A stretch of DNA of 64,000 nt from Anthonomus grandis grandis (GCF_022605725.1 NC_065560.1:17103052-17167051), one strand, 5' to 3'; shown: positions 33,820-46,745, counted from the stretch's first letter. Program-made: numbers and translations. The notes: generated by a model from the sequence alone, not told the origin.

Positions 33820-35990
33820 GCTTTGCAATATGTCAAGTTGGAATAATGTATTGACTACTGTTAACCCACTGTATAGGTTTCATCAAATAGTATTAAACAA
33901 TTTTAACACTGCTTTTCCTGTTGTCAATATTAAGAAACGAAATAGAAAACCTTGATATACTAAGGGTTTACGAGTATCTGGGAAAAATATGGGCTCCCTT
34001 TTTTACATTAGGAAATACGCTATGAACAATGCAACATTTTTAAATTATTATAACAGATACCGCAAGATTTACAGAAACTCAATCAGAATGGCTAAGTGGA
34101 CCTACTTTCAAAGGAGGATAAATAATTCCTCCAACAGAGCAAATGAGTCTTGGAAGATTTTAAATGAGCTTATGGTTAAAAATAATGTCTTGGTTATTCC
34201 AATGTCCTCAATTCCTTCTACTGTGATATTGCTAGTAACCTTGCAGCCAATCTCTCATAAAAAATAGATCCCAGGAGCTATCTCAGCAATGTGGTAGTAG
34301 CCGAATCTTTCTTTTTTGCCCCCACAAGTGTAGAAGAGCTTAAACAGTTAATGGTTAGTATTAAGAATAAGAGTTCATCAGGTTTGGATGGGCTTTCTCT
34401 TAAAATATTTTCTGCTTTACCTCTTGTTGCTTTGCAAGTCTTGGCCGAGTCAATTAACTTTTCATTTATGTCTGGAGTTTTCCCAGAGTGCTTAAAAAGA
34501 GCAATGATTGTTCCTCTTTACAAGGGTGGGGATCGCGACTGTCCTTCTAACTTTAGACCTATAGCGTTATTGCCTACCTTAGCCAAGATAGTGGAATGGC
34601 TCGTAAAGGTGAGGATGGTTTCATTTTTAAATACGTTTGGACTATTGAGTCTTCAGCAGTTTGGCTTTTGTGAGTCTGTGAGCACAAATGATGCTATCTT
34701 TAGCTTTCTAGAGCACCTGTACAACAGACTGAATGTTGGTGAAGTTGCAGCAGTGGTATTCTGTGACTTGTCCAAGGCATTTGACTGCGTGAGTCACAGA
34801 GTGCTGCTGATGAAACTGGAGCTCTATGGTTTTAGAGGAACTGCCCTTGAGTGGTTTCGTTCTTACTTATCAAATCATGTCCAGGCTGTCAAATTTTATG
34901 GTGGTATCTCTAAGAAACTTAATATAAATATGGGTGTTCCGCAAGGATCAGTACTTGGTCCTTTACTTTTTCTCATTTATGTGAACGATCTGCCACAACT
35001 GCAGGTAACTGGCAAATTTACATTGTTTGCCGATGATACCACCATCCTCTGGCACGACTCTGATGTTTCTCAAATGGAGGCCAATATACGTGCAGATTTG
35101 TTAAAAATAAAAGACTGGTGTGATGCAAATTTTTTGACATTTAATGTTTCCAAAAAAAAAATTCCTTAATTTTAAATGTAATACAAATGATATATGTTTG
35201 AATAATGAAGCCATCACCATGCTACCGTTCAGTAAGTTTTTGGGTCTTTCCATAGAAAAGTTCCTTAAATTTGAAGACCATATTGTGAATTTATGTAGAA
35301 AAGTCTCATCAGGCTGCTACGCCCTAAGGGTTATTGCCGCCAGTCTTAATTTCTCCATCGCCAGATCTGCATACTTCGCGATTATCGAGTCGCACCTTCG
35401 ATATGGAATTTGCTTTTAGGGTTCATGTTCAAATTCACTTTTTAGTTCAGTGTTTGTACTCCAGAAAAGGGCCATTAGATATCTATGTGGGGCCAAGCCT
35501 CGTGATTCATGTCGCCCGCTTTTTGTAAGTCATAATATTTTAACCCTGTGTTGTATTTTTATTTTGGAAACAGTTTGCTTAGTTTTTAGAAAATATAAAC
35601 AGGAACTCCACTTAGGAAGCCACTATAATACGCGACAAAATTATTTGTTGAGGCTACCCATTCCTCATTTTGAACTTGTCCGTAGCTCTATCATATATGG
35701 AGGTAGAAAGTTGTTTAATAAACTTCCACTAGAAATAAGATAACTTAAGACTGAAAAAAGCCTACGTACAAGGACGAAAATATTTCTTGCTAGTAAAGCG
35801 TACTAAACTATGTAGCACCTAAACTATGGTGAATTTTTTTAGTTATTAGCATTTAAGTATTTTTCAAAGTTTTATATAATTTTATTTTATTTTAAATTAG
35901 TTTCTCGTTTTTATTCCTTTAATGTACAGTCTATTGGCTTTGTCTACAATTTCTATGTTTATATTGACAATAAAGCATTTTTGAGTTTAA
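33820..35990 (+). mobile_element. Jockey/CR1-group LINE, 5'-truncated
   Basis: Sequence from about 33820 encodes the linker after the endonuclease (MSSWNNVLTTVNPLYRFHQI, then a frame from 33989 ending near 34266), followed by a long RT ORF and a C-terminal part to about 35743. An AATAAAGC motif at 35971 lies near the likely 3' end (about 35990). The apurinic-type endonuclease and ORF1 are missing through 5' truncation, the usual fate of LINE copies. It is the least decayed RT in the window and belongs to the same group as the LINE at 42415-45640. Confidence 0.75.
34291..35169 (+). pseudogene. LINE reverse transcriptase, long intact block
   Basis: The 292-codon frame keeps the RT core in order: MVSIKNKSSSGLDGLSLKIF, AMIVPLYKGGDRDCPSNFRP, LLSLQQFGFCESVSTNDAIF, VVFCDLSKAFDCVSHRVLL (first catalytic aspartate), MGVPQGSVLGPLLFLIYVND, and FADDTTILW (35026-35052, the YxDD-box equivalent). 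It ends at 35169 by a frameshift in a run of A (35153-35161). The thumb and C-terminal part continue in other frames at 35144-35419 (LGLSIEKFLKFEDHI, SGCYALRVIAASL) and 35450-35743 (VLQKRAIRYLCGAKPRDSCR, LPLEIR). The RT would copy the element's RNA at the target nick. With its frameshifts and no endonuclease it is a dead copy. Confidence 0.85.
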
Positions 35991-36797
35991 TGAGAGAATA
36001 GGTGACAAATTACTTAGGCCCATTTATTCTGTGGATTAAGGCATTAAATAGTTACTTTTTGACACAAAAGTGTAAAATGTTTTGGTTTGTCTTCAAATTT
36101 TATATATTTCCTTTTTTTGGGAATTGAGATTTATTTTTACATGGTGGTGATTATGAATGGGGATTGTGGCTGTCATATTCAATGTCCTTTATTATAGTTT
36201 TTTTTAAATTAATACATATTATGATATATTATTATAATAATATACTCATGAAAACCCCCCATCTCTATATTTAGTACCAACTTCTTTTGATAAAAAGTAA
36301 TTATGTAGTCAGAAAATTGGAAGTATATTTTTTTAAATAAACTTTTACATTAAAAATCATCTAGCTGTCTATACTTTATGCCTTTAAAAGACACAAGTTT
36401 TACTTATAAAAAAAACACACTTTACATCCTGAATGTAATATTTATTAATTTGTTTGCCTCGTATTTAGTTATTAGGCATATTAGGAGAGATTAGATAAAA
36501 ATTAACAAAAATAAATGCTTTTACTAAAAACTAAAAATCTTATACAAAACACTGCATTTTAATTATACTAGATCCTAAAACTACAGTGAGGATACTAAAT
36601 ACTTTTATAAATTTACCCACTCTTTTGAATCTAGCCCAAAAAGTTACTACAATTTTTTTAAATTCTGTTTTTTGGCCATTGTTCTTTAGCAGTTTCTTCC
36701 ATTAAGGAAGGAAACAGTTTCTCTGTTGCCACCATGGATTCCAACTTCATCTCGCACATCAGCATATGGATACTAAAGCATTACATTATATATACTT
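35991..36797. other. Stretch without recognisable genes
   Basis: AT-rich sequence with a few GC-richer words; no gene, RNA gene or transposon end recognised. It leads into the tandem repeats at 36798. Confidence 0.45.
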
Positions 36798-37192
36798 TAT
36801 TGTGTCGCTGAAGGACAAACAGAGGCAGTAAGCTGAAAAAAACAAAACTTTAAACTTGTTTAATTAATAAAAATAGGATTTTCTTAGTATGGCAAAAAAG
36901 GGACTTTTTTCCAGAGAATGGAGGAAGAAGCAGTCTTTGTGTCGCTGAAGGACAACAGGGGCAGTAAGCTGTAAAAAACAAAATTTTAAACTTGTTTTCT
37001 TAATAAAAACAGTGTTTTTCTTACCATATCAAAAAAGAGATTTTCCGGAGAATGGTGGAAGAAGCAGTCTTTATTGTGTCACTGAAGGACAAACAGGGGC
37101 AGTAAGCTGTAAAAAACAAAATTTTAAACTTGTTTTATTAATAAAAATATGGTTTTCTTACTATGGCAAAAAAGGGACTTTTTTCCAGTGAA
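36798..37192. repeat. Tandem repeat, 137-bp unit, nearly three copies
   Basis: GTGTCGCTGAAGGAC recurs at 36802, 36939 and (as GTGTCACTGAAGGAC) 37076, an exact 137-base period. Each unit continues with a GGCAGTAAGCTG block, an A-rich stretch, TTTAAACTTGTTT and a GGACTTTTTTCCAG-type block. The third copy ends at about 37192. Copies differ by small indels and substitutions. The array abuts the transposase relic at 37190-37870. Confidence 0.85.
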
Positions 37193-38094
37193 TGGAAACC
37201 ATGCATCAATCATATGTCACATGTTTCGGCTAAATAATATATGGATCTTTATTCCTCCGAAATTTTTTTAATTTTCCTTAAATATTCTATACACCACCTG
37301 ATAATTCCATTACAGCAGCTCTTTTGTTAACGATCTTAAGCTTAAATCCAAGTTTTTTCAGGTATCTCCGCAAGGTTGAGACTGAGAAATGTTTGTTCCT
37401 TGCCGATAAGATGTCTCTATGGTCAGAACCTCATTGTTTTTGTATTTAGAATACACACCTTTCCTTAGCAATTTGGCAATATCCGTGTCAAGTCCCTTTG
37501 ATTGTCCTGCATCTTTCCTTTTTATTCCGTCTTTAATCCTTTTTTTTACAGGCATATTGTACTATGGGGAACCCTTGTTAAAAACGCTGTTTTTTGCAAA
37601 GCACTACAATCATTTGTGAACTGAGGATCATTCCTTAGATTGTTATAGATATTTAGATAAATTTGTTTGGCGTCTGTACTTAAACAATTACGTTTTAAAA
37701 CTGCTTGATTTCCTCCGTAGCTTCTACTTCCCTTGCTTCTTTTTGCTTCCTCAATACTAGAAAATGAACTATCAGAAAAATGTAAGTTTAAATCACTGTC
37801 CAGATCACTCTTATTGTTTTTAACACAAATGTTATTGTCTTTCTTGTACACCCACGGTCTCCATAAGCCCGCACAAACACTTTTCTCTTCATTTGCCAAA
37901 TTTTCCTGACTATTTTCCCAGGGTCGAAACATTTTAAGGTCTTTAGGTATAATACCAAAACAAATCCACAAACACAAATAAAAAACACACTTCCTCACAG
38001 TAAAAACTGGAAAAAATTTAGACGAATACAGGCCAAATTCTAAATTCTTTACTTTCATAAACGTGTAAAAAGCATAACCGGCAAAACACACCAA
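37190..38094 (-). pseudogene. DDE transposase N-terminal half (Tc1/mariner relative)
   Basis: A 182-codon minus-strand frame (38094-37546) and an overlapping one (37555-37358) together encode VLKRNCLSTDAKQIYLNIYN, SALQKTAFLTRVPHSTI, then KKRIKDGIKRKDAGQSKGLD and LLRKGVYSKYKNNEVLTIE. This matches the helix-turn-helix N-terminus of an insect transposase group (LSTDAKKIILNVYxxL... then SVYGYYKENKVPTIExL). Around 37350-37300 a segment like LRRYLKKLGFKLKIVNKRAAVM follows. Past about 37200 the catalytic domain is lost into the tandem repeats. The first 50 or so residues of the 182-codon frame are hydrophobic and probably not part of the original protein. A frameshift lies at about 37550. Confidence 0.5.
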
Positions 38095-38529
38095 ATAATA
38101 ACCTCACATGGCCCCCCTCCCAACTATTAAAACTGATAGACCCATCCAACAACTATTTTAAAGGCGATAGACCCGTCCTTAAAGATCTCTTTAAAAACAC
38201 GTCGAAAGTAATAAAAAAACTGCCCAAATATTTATTTGGGTACGGCCCCGTAATTCTTAAAATCAGTGGGATAGAGAGAGATACAAAATCACTTGCACAG
38301 CCTAAAGTAGGAATCGCCAGAACGCAGGTGTTTTATCTGCGTTTAATAGACTGGCTAAAAAGAGGTGACAAGTCTGTGAGTGCTGGAAGTGTTTAAAATA
38401 TTTTGTAAGATCCTTGGATTTTAGTCCGCGGTCAATTTTTTCATATTATTTTCTTGTGATATTATTTTCTTTCTAAAAATTGACATTTTCGAAAGAAAAA
38501 TAAAAATAAGTATAAAACATGGGGTTTTA
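38095..38529. other. GC-richer stretch upstream of the transposase relic
   Basis: 38100-38390 has a more even base composition than its surroundings (GGTACGGCCCCGTAATTC and similar). No open frame of note crosses it. It could be the 5' non-coding part of the transposon at 37190-38094; I found no terminal repeat. Confidence 0.3.
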
Positions 38530-38700
38530 CGTATATTTAAAATGATTTCATAGATAGGCAATATAACATTTTGCCATTTAAACATATATATCATGCAACA
38601 ATAAATATGACCTAGGCGCACGGACTAGTTGGTGCGGCATCTGCGACACATCAAAGATTCTAATAGATCACTGAACTGGACTTTACAGAACATTCTAAGT
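38530..38700 (-). repeat. Dispersed repeat of unknown family, copy 2
   Basis: Reverse-complement partner of 33300-33430. The conserved core at about 38615-38680 reads on the minus strand CAGTTCAGTGATCTATTAGA, then ATCTTTGATGTGTCGCAG and ACTAGTCCGTGCGCC. A 66-codon frame starts with an ATG at 38621 just after the core, but its translation looks random. Confidence 0.5.
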
Positions 38701-41700
38701 TATAAAATATTAAAATGTAAATAAAAGTAGGTATGTATTTAGTTTGTGTCATAAAATCTTCATACCTTTTTTCATACGTTATTTTTTCACTTATTCAAAA
38801 TGATTCAGCCCCAAAATAACAAAAAAGTTATTTAAATGTTTTGAATATATTTTGATTATAAATAATTTACAATATATATCGAAAAATTTTTTACTGTAAA
38901 GTATCGGTCTGATAAGGGATAATCCATAAAATAGAGCTACAAGATTTAAAAAAAAGTATGTTTATTTCAACGAAAATATCGATTATAAATCTGCCTTACA
39001 AAGCATAAAGCATAAATTCTGTTTGTTTAAAATTTGTTACAGCAATATTATTGTACTATCTATTAAACCGCGATCGATAATTCAGGTCCCACAGCTGTAC
39101 CTCAGTCAGTCGCCTTAGCAAATTATTCTACCTAATTTAGTAAAATTATACCTATATCAGTCAAGAAAACTGTGTTTCTGTAAATACCAAACAAGTATAG
39201 ATATCATGTGTATTATGTATAAAGCTCCATAAAACAAAAGTACTTAATAAACCAAAAACATACTAGTATTAAAATTTGACTGCTTCAAGAGCAATCTAAA
39301 ATAAAAAAACAATTGTAAAAAAATTAAAAATCATAGTAGATCCTTGACAAACATCCTTCTTATTGAGAGAAAGTGCTTATTCATTTAAGAGATAACCATT
39401 TAAAAGTTATAAGGACCATCAAAAATATTCTATTCCTAAATACTAATTAAGATATAATGCAGATGTAGTGCATATTAAAATAATAATTAAGGTATATTTT
39501 CGTTACGCACCTACCAAGGTACCAGTAATTTTCCTTTGTTTGGTTTTTCTAGAATTAGTGGATATTATGTCTTCTATTTTAAAACATGGCAGTGTCCTAA
39601 CAAATTTTGAGCGTGGATAATTCTAGTGGATACCAAGTAATTTATTTGGAGTAAACAGCTAACTTTGTAATAGTAATTTTAATTATTACGATAACATTTT
39701 ATAGTAATTTAATTATTCCATAATAACAATAATATTTTTTAGGGTATATAAAAATTTCTAATATTTTTTTTCGTGAATCTCCTCTGATAATTTTAACACA
39801 TATAGTTTATCATTTTTTGACATATATGTGTTAAAAATATCTTGATTAAAGTAGATTGGTTGTCGAAACGAAAGTCAGAAAATTAATTAGGGATAATTAA
39901 CTAATTAAATAAATTTATTTTTTGGATGAAAACCCTTACGCCTGTCATTTTTTTCTTATTAATTGTTCATTCGTATAAAATAGAATTGGATATTCCAATC
40001 AAAATAATAATTTAAGTACTACTAGAATTGGGGCATTAGAACACTAAATAGTTCTTAAAAAATAACCTTATAATAAACATAGTATTTAGAGAGTTGACAC
40101 TCTATAATATTTATTAAAGCTGATGCAAAAACGTTTCTTATAATACGCCATTTGACTTGGCTTTAAATGAAGAGTTTAAGATTTCTTAAAGAGCTTAAAA
40201 TATATTAGAAAAATTTTATTTTATTAGGTTATTGTTTTTATGCATAATTTGTTAACACCACAAGTTAAAAATAGTTGTAGTATAGTAGTAGTTAAATGTA
40301 TTTTATTGCCATGAGCACTACATGATTTGTTTACGTTTTTTTTATTCTTACTTTTGCTGTTTAATTGAGAAAGAAAACAACATAACAGTAATTTATTTAT
40401 AATAATAATAATTGGGAATGAAGAAATGCATATTTTATTCTCACTACAAAAATATTCAATAATAATACGGTATACATTAGCTACGTCGGCCAATATGAGT
40501 CAATGTCAAAGACCTATAAGCATCATTCAGTTTGTAAGACCGTATCTAAATCGAATATTTAGAGGTTATGTTTAAATTATCATAGTGAATAAAAAACTGT
40601 AATTATATGACCGTTAAAGCAATCGAGTGTTCTTTAAAGAAAATTTTACCTGTTCTTTTGATTATCCATAATTATTAAAATAATTATATATTTATCCTAT
40701 GAAATTAGTTTTTTTTTAATAATATTTTGATTAGAACATCTGTAAAACTCTTGTTTATTCATTTATTTGATTATTGTATAATTATATTGTGATATCTATC
40801 ATATATCAAAATATACATGATATATATACAATGATATCATCCTGTACACTTAGTAAATAAGTTCATTATTTAGACATGATTTATTCAAGCCATATTTGCA
40901 CCAGCTTTATTTTAGTGTTAGATCCTGGTTTCAATGTTTTTAATACAGCAATAAAAGTTGTTTGTTTAGTTTTATTTTCACTTTTTGTTTTATCATTGCT
41001 AATTTATGTCAAAATAAGAAATAATATTTGCAGATATTTAGGATCTTTGTTCAAATATACCATAATCTATAAAATGTTTGCTGCTTCAGTTTTCCTAAAC
41101 TATAATATGATGTCATTCGCTCTTATTTATTAATCCTTACTATCTTAAAAGAACCAACGACAAGGTTATCCCACAATTAGGTGCTTACTCAGACACCTAA
41201 TTATTAGCTAGCTCTTTTATTCTTCTAAATAATATAAATCCACAACATAAGCATTCCCTCAAAATTGAAATTAGATGCTTAACAGTAATACTTATAAGAT
41301 TCTTATGAGGGTTATATTGGATGTAAATAAACTTACTTATCCGAAAATAATAAATAATAATTCTTCCGTATGCTTAAGTAATTTAGGTACTCATACTCGA
41401 AATTTTAATATGTTAACATAGTTTTTTATTTTTATAAGAACTTATTTTTTTGTTTGATTTTTTGGTCTTATTTTTTATATACACGTTGGAAAATCTATAA
41501 TTTATCATAAAGACGTGCGGAGAAAAGAAAAGGCTAAATAATGCTAGTCGCCTGCGACGTAGTTTTTTTTAATGTGATATTAATAACTTATTATTCAGAC
41601 GCCTTCGCGTATTTTTAATTATTTTATTAATTTGAAGGGGGTACAAGCAAAAATTTTGCAAATTATCTCGCGAAAGTCCAGGCATTTCTAAAATATTTTT

Positions 41701-41999
41701 CTGGTACAGTCTTTACATATATTAATCTACAACCCACCTAAAACCGTAATCTCAAAATGAACTAAAAAAAAAATCTTTAAATAACACCTTCTTTTTTGGT
41801 AAATAATAAGCTTACCTATCATAAAAGACATTTTGTACTTTCAAAAGAGTTTCTTTACCAAAAAATTTTAAATAAGTGGGATTTCTAAATTTGTGTTTGT
41901 AAATGGTCTTAAGGTAATCCCAAAAAAAAATTACTTTGAAATTTATCTAGTCCAATTTTACTAATGAAGTGGTTAGGAAAAGTATTTGTTAAAAATTCA
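38701..41999. other. AT-rich stretch without supported genes
   Basis: No recognisable coding sequence over 3.3 kb. An inverted repeat (TTTTAACACATATA / ATATGTGTTAAAA) lies at about 39790-39836. The 85-codon frame at 40876-41133 is hydrophobic, but so are most long frames in AT-rich DNA, and I do not count it as a gene. Confidence 0.45.
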
Positions 42000-42415
42000 T
42001 CTGGTTCAACTTTATAGTAGAGACTTCTTCATTAGCTTATAGATAATTTCCTTAAGGTTAAGCAGTTTCATTTTTTCGATCAGGGTCTTTGGTATTACTT
42101 CTGTTGTTGACACAATAATTGGAACTGTCCGCACTTCTCTCATTTCCCATTATCTTCGTATCTACTGTTCTATATCCCTGTACTTAATAATCTTTTCATT
42201 ATATTTCTCTCTTAGTTGGTTATTATTAGTAATAGCTGCAGCAATAAGGGTTGTCTTTCTAGAAATTTTATCGATTAGTATTAAGTCAGGCCTATTGCTA
42301 CGTACTCGTTGGTCTGTAAGTACAGTGCGATCCGAATACAATTTCTGTTGCTTATTTTTAAGAACTGATTCCGGCTTATAGTTATAATTTGGTACCTTGA
42401 CTGCTGATAGAAAGA
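42000..42415 (-). pseudogene. R4/Dong-type LINE endonuclease domain, second copy
   Basis: The minus strand from about 42415 encodes VPNYNYKPESVLKNKQQKLY, SDRTVLTDQRVRSNRPDLIL and IDKISRKTTLIAAAITNNNQ, then KIIKYRDIEQ and MREVRTVPIIVSTTEVIPKT. It is colinear with 8990-9430 and shares its PD...(D/E)xK-type core. Two stops interrupt it near 42175. The 3' end is cut at about 42000, so the TAA tail seen in the other copy is absent. It is the C-terminal piece of the LINE whose RT lies at 45640-46745; the Jockey/CR1-group LINE lies between them. Confidence 0.65.
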
Positions 42416-45400
42416 AAAAAAATGTGCTATATTACGTAAGAATAATCTTGTACACAAGCATCCTACAATCTAAAAAAAACAAAACAAAAATACAATTTCA
42501 AAAATTGACAAAACAATGAACAAAATTAAACACAAGAGACAAAATTTTTTGAACATACTTGAATTAAAGATAACTAAATAAAACAATCAATTACAAAATA
42601 AAGGTAAACTTGTTGATAAAACCAAAGAAGAAAAAAGGAAAAAAAAACTTTCCAACATGTCCAAGGTTAAAACCTATCATTAAAAAAGTCATCCAGGTTA
42701 TAATAATTATGCCTTAGCCAATAAAAGCGTCTTTAATTCTCTTTTAAATTTCTTAACATCCGATATATGTCTAACACATAGAGGAACATGATTGTAAATT
42801 TTTTTACTTATGTAAAGTAATGAGTTTTTGGTAAGGCAAGACGTAGGAATAGGTAGGTGAACTTTATTTACACTTTATTTACACGACGAGTCAAATGGCC
42901 AGTGTCAGAGGGTAGTTTGAGAATTTTGTGAATAACAGCAGCTGTTTCTAAGATAAAGAGTGAAAAAAGAGATAGGATTTTGTCAGAAATGAAGAGGGGT
43001 TTGCAAGAATCTCTTAACTTAGCAGAACACAGGTATCTAACTGCTTTTTTTGAATAACAAAGACAAAGTTAAGTAGCCCCTTATTGGTTAAACCCCAAAA
43101 TGTCAAGCCATACCGAATATGAGATTCAATAAGTGAAAAGTACACTGAACATACAACCACCCCTCCAAGCTCTCGTTTTACCATTCTTACTGCAAAACAT
43201 CCAGAAGATAATTTCCCAGCTAAATGTAAAATATAATCTTCAAACCGAAGGCGACCATCAATTCCTAGGAACTTGCAGCGCTCTTTATTCTGCAAGAGGG
43301 AATTTTCGTTAAACATCAGACCCTGAACATCGCACTTAAACCCCATAATAGACTTCTCGTCTTTCTTACATTAAACACGAGCTTGTTGGAAGCACACCAG
43401 CCTGATAAAATCTGAAGGTCTTCAAGGATGCAAGTCTTAATATAATCAGAATTTTTATGGCTCCATAGTATGGTGGTATCATCAGCAAACTGAACCACCT
43501 TGCCCTGCAGTTTTAATGAACTCAAGTCATCCACACACAGTAAAAATAACAGTGGTCCCAACACTGAACCCTGGGGAATGCCGCATTTTAGGGATCTAGA
43601 AGCAGACAAACGCCCAGACACTGTAACCTTCTGACTACGATTTGATAGATAGGACTCAAGCCATCGCAACGCTACGCCCCTAAAACCATATTTATCGAGC
43701 TTAGATAACAGTATTCTATGATCCACACAGTCAAATGCTTTGGATAGATCACAAAACACTGCCGCCGATGACTCTCCAGAATTTAAGGACACATAGACGC
43801 TCTCCAAAAAGCTAAAAACAGCATCATGAGTCCCTTTACCGGCTTGAAATCCAAACTGATTTGCAGACAAAATGCCATTATGATGTAAAAAGGACAAAAT
43901 TCTGCTTTTTGCAAGTGTTTCAACTATCTTAGAGAGGGTAGACAAAATAGAAATGGGACGGAAATTACAGGGCTGATCCAAATCTCCACCCTTATAAAAA
44001 GGGATAACCACTGCCTCTTGAAGTGTCTAAACATGAAGGAAAAATGCCAATATGTAAAGAATTGTTTATGGCAGAAACTAAAGCATTTAAGACTGAATCG
44101 GGCAAAAAGAGTAACAACCTCGAAGATATCCTATCAGCTCCAGATGATTTATGGTTTTTCAGGCGTTTGATTTCATTTTTTACTTCGGTAAGATCGACAG
44201 AATGAAAGAAAAATGAATGCTCAACCAACACTTGTTAAAGATAGTGTAAGGGATCAATGTTACTACGAATGCCCTTGAGTAAGATATTAGGTATATCACA
44301 ATAATAGTCGTTTAAAATGTCAGGTCTTAACTCCGGTTCAGATATTTTTCTATGGCAATGTCTAAAATCATTAATAATCGACCAACACTCTCTTTGCCTA
44401 TTCGATGACATATTTAAGCGATCCCTATAATAATTACATTTTGCTGCTTTAATTGTCTTTCTGTACAGACTACGGTATTTCTGATGATATACAAAGATAT
44501 TTTCATTTGTGGTATATTTGCACAATTTAGTCAAAAAACGGAGTTTTTTGCCTCATGGTTTTCGTTTCTTAGTTTTAAGCCTCATTTTATTAAAGCACTG
44601 ATTGATCTTATCACACAGAACTTTTTCGTCTCAAGTGCATCTGCAAGAAGCCGTTTCAAGTGCATTCCAATTTACCAAAGCTGTAGCAGCAGAAAAAGCA
44701 TTGAAATTTCTCCTGCTGAAAATTCTTCCCATATAATGAGATGAAGATAATACAGTATTATATGGTATTTTAGCAAGAATAGCGTAATGGTCGGAAATAC
44801 CAGATGGGAGTACTGTGCATAAAACGTCATCAAAATTTGTACAGAAATAGTCAATTATAGTTGCAGATGAAGAAGTTATTCGTGTGGGAGAAAGAACGTG
44901 CATTTTCAAGTCGTAAGAATTTAAAATACTTAAAAGAGAAGTACGTGGCAAGGTTTCATCAGTGTAGTTGATATTAAAGTCACCAGCCAATATAACCTTA
45001 GAGTGTAGGGACAACTGGAATAAAAGAGAATCAAGTTTGTCCAAAAACATAGCAACCTGTAGGTTGCCTTGATATAGTTGCCTTTGCCAAGATCATGATT
45101 CCTCTATGTATAGATAGTTGACGACAAAAATTTGATATAGGAACATAATCAGATATTAAAAAACATTCACTAGGCCTCAACCAGTGCTCAGTTAGAAGTA
45201 CAATATCAGGAAAATTACATGTGTCCAGCAAAAGATGAAGCTCATCCATCTTGTTTCTTAGGGATTGTATATTAAGAATAAAGATACTTAAGCTTTTCGA
45301 AGAGCTAATTTCAATCTTACTAGTAGAATATGAACATGAATGAGATTCAACCTTCGTGGACATGTCTATAAAAAAGAAGAATTCAATTCACGATCAGTAA

Positions 45401-45640
45401 TCAGTTCAGACTCATTAATTTGATGATTCAAAGACAATTTATTCGATGAAATATTAATTTTAAAATATGTGCATGTAATAATGATGCCAAGTCTGAACCA
45501 AAGTTACTGGCGTGATTAGACTCTAAAATCCCATACAGATTAATATTATTTGCATGAAAAGTACGATAAAGGGCCTTATTACTATTATAGATAACATTAT
45601 GGTTTAAATAAGTATAAGGGCTTGTCATCACTAAAGTGAT
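42415..45640 (-). mobile_element. Jockey/CR1-group LINE inserted in the R4/Dong-type LINE
   Basis: A nearly complete ORF2 runs on the minus strand from about 45363 to 42660, preceded by about 270 bases (45631-45364) and followed by a 3' UTR of about 240 bases. It separates the RT and endonuclease parts of an R4/Dong-type LINE on the same strand. I could not identify a clear target-site duplication, and about 600 bases expected between those two parts are absent, so deletion accompanied or followed the insertion. Confidence 0.7.
42660..45363 (-). pseudogene. Jockey/CR1-group ORF2: endonuclease and reverse transcriptase, frameshifted
   Basis: In order on the minus strand: endonuclease N-terminus ILNIQSLRNKMDELHLLL and VLLTEHWL (45290-45170); GDFNINY, SPTRITSSSATIIDYF and SGISDHYAI (45050-44770), the apurinic-endonuclease motifs including SDH; linker frame 44534-44235; RT blocks NHKSSGADRISSRLL (44170-44120), VIPFYKGGDLDQPCNFRPIS, FQAGKGTHDAVFSF, VFCDLSKAFDCVDHRILLSK, GIPQGSVLGPLLFLLCVDD and FADDTTILW (catalytic box 43489-43478); thumb LGIDGRLRFEDYILHLAG (43280-43220); C-terminal VIQKKQLDTCVLLS and beyond to about 42660. 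Frameshifts lie near 45040, 44640, 44000, 43330 and 43020. Both enzyme domains would have been needed for target-primed insertion. This copy is dead but close to full length. Confidence 0.85.
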
Positions 45641-46745
45641 AAAGGTTTTTTTAGTCTTTCTAATCCAATAGAATTTTCATGACGCTTTAGTAACTGCAAA
45701 TTTAGCATCCAAAGCTTCCCTACTATTAGGAGTGTTCTAGCGTTTCTTAGTAGTCTTGTTTTAAGAAGTTGTTGCATTCTTGTATACTTGTGAACATAGT
45801 AGTCAGCTCATTGTTTATAGTTCTATGGTCTATTATTTGCACCTGCTTCATTCCTAGATATTTAAAATATTTTTTCTTTATCCATAGCAATAAGTATTTG
45901 ACCGTTTTTTGTTTGAAAGTCACATGGTTGTAGTTTACCCTTAATATTGTTTACAGTTCGGCACTTATCCACCTAAAGGTGAATCCTATATTATCAGAGA
46001 TTTATTATTTTCACTATTTTAGCATAACATCTAGTTAATTTTGATGTCGCAAGAATTTTTAAGTCATCCATAGATCGTTTACTTTTGTTAATTCTCTATT
46101 ATCCTTTTTTAGGCCAAACCTATACCTAGTTACATTGAGTTGGATAGAGAGTGGGATCATGGCAAGACAGAAGTAGACTTAAGGAATCTCCCTGGAATAT
46201 ACCCCTAAGAATAGAATTCATATTAGTTCCAATGCAGTTACCATTAGGCACCTGAAATTTTATTGATGTTCGCCAAGATGCCAAAGTGAATTCTAAAGAA
46301 AATTATGTGGTTATCTATTTTGTACAATTTAACTACATTAATTAGCCATGTGGAACTGCAAAAGCTTTTCGGTAGTCAAAATGTGCTGCGAAAATGTTTC
46401 TCTTATTCCTCAATGCCTGATTACAAACTATGGAGTCGATTAATTGTTATTTATACCCCATGGCACCTTTGGTACATCTTGTCTGTTGAACCGCTATTTT
46501 GGTCACAATGTCTGTAAATACGTGCTGTAATTAGTTTATACAGTAGCCGTAATAAGTTTATAGTTTTGGTAGTCTTTGGACAACAGGTAAGTGGCACCTT
46601 CTGTTAAAAAATTTGGCAAATTCTGAGGATTCATAAGCATGTCGTTTAGAAGGTCGATCAGTTGTTGGTGTTGAATTTCCTAATCCGGTAATTTTGGACA
46701 TGTTCTGGGTCTGGCGCTTTTCAGTTTCAGTTATGTATGCTTTTT
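45640..46745 (-). pseudogene. R4/Dong-type LINE reverse transcriptase part
   Basis: On the minus strand, with frameshifts, the order is: LPLTCCPKTTKTINLL-like start (46600), ITARIYRHCDQN (46530), VPNGNCIGTNMNSILRGIFQ then GDSLSLLLSCHDPTL (46260-46130), where the RGIFQGDSLSPL block is diagnostic of this restriction-endonuclease LINE type, MDDLKILA (catalytic box near 46071-46063), VDKCRTVNNIKGKLQPCDFQ (45980-45920), KYLGMKQVQIIDHRTINNEL (45870-45800) and thumb pieces to 45640. (TAA)n lies directly at its 5' side (46751-46795), as for the copy at 8946. Its endonuclease is at 42000-42415 beyond the inserted LINE. Confidence 0.65.

Noticed and set aside
39786..39890. CTGATAA and GAAAC near each other, hammerhead-like
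   Set aside because: The sequences next to the two core pieces are not complementary, so no stem II forms; the inverted repeat there lies in the wrong place.
40876..41133. Hydrophobic 85-codon ORF that could be a membrane protein
   Set aside because: Composition is what AT-rich DNA gives by chance; no family, no splice sites and no conserved motif seen.
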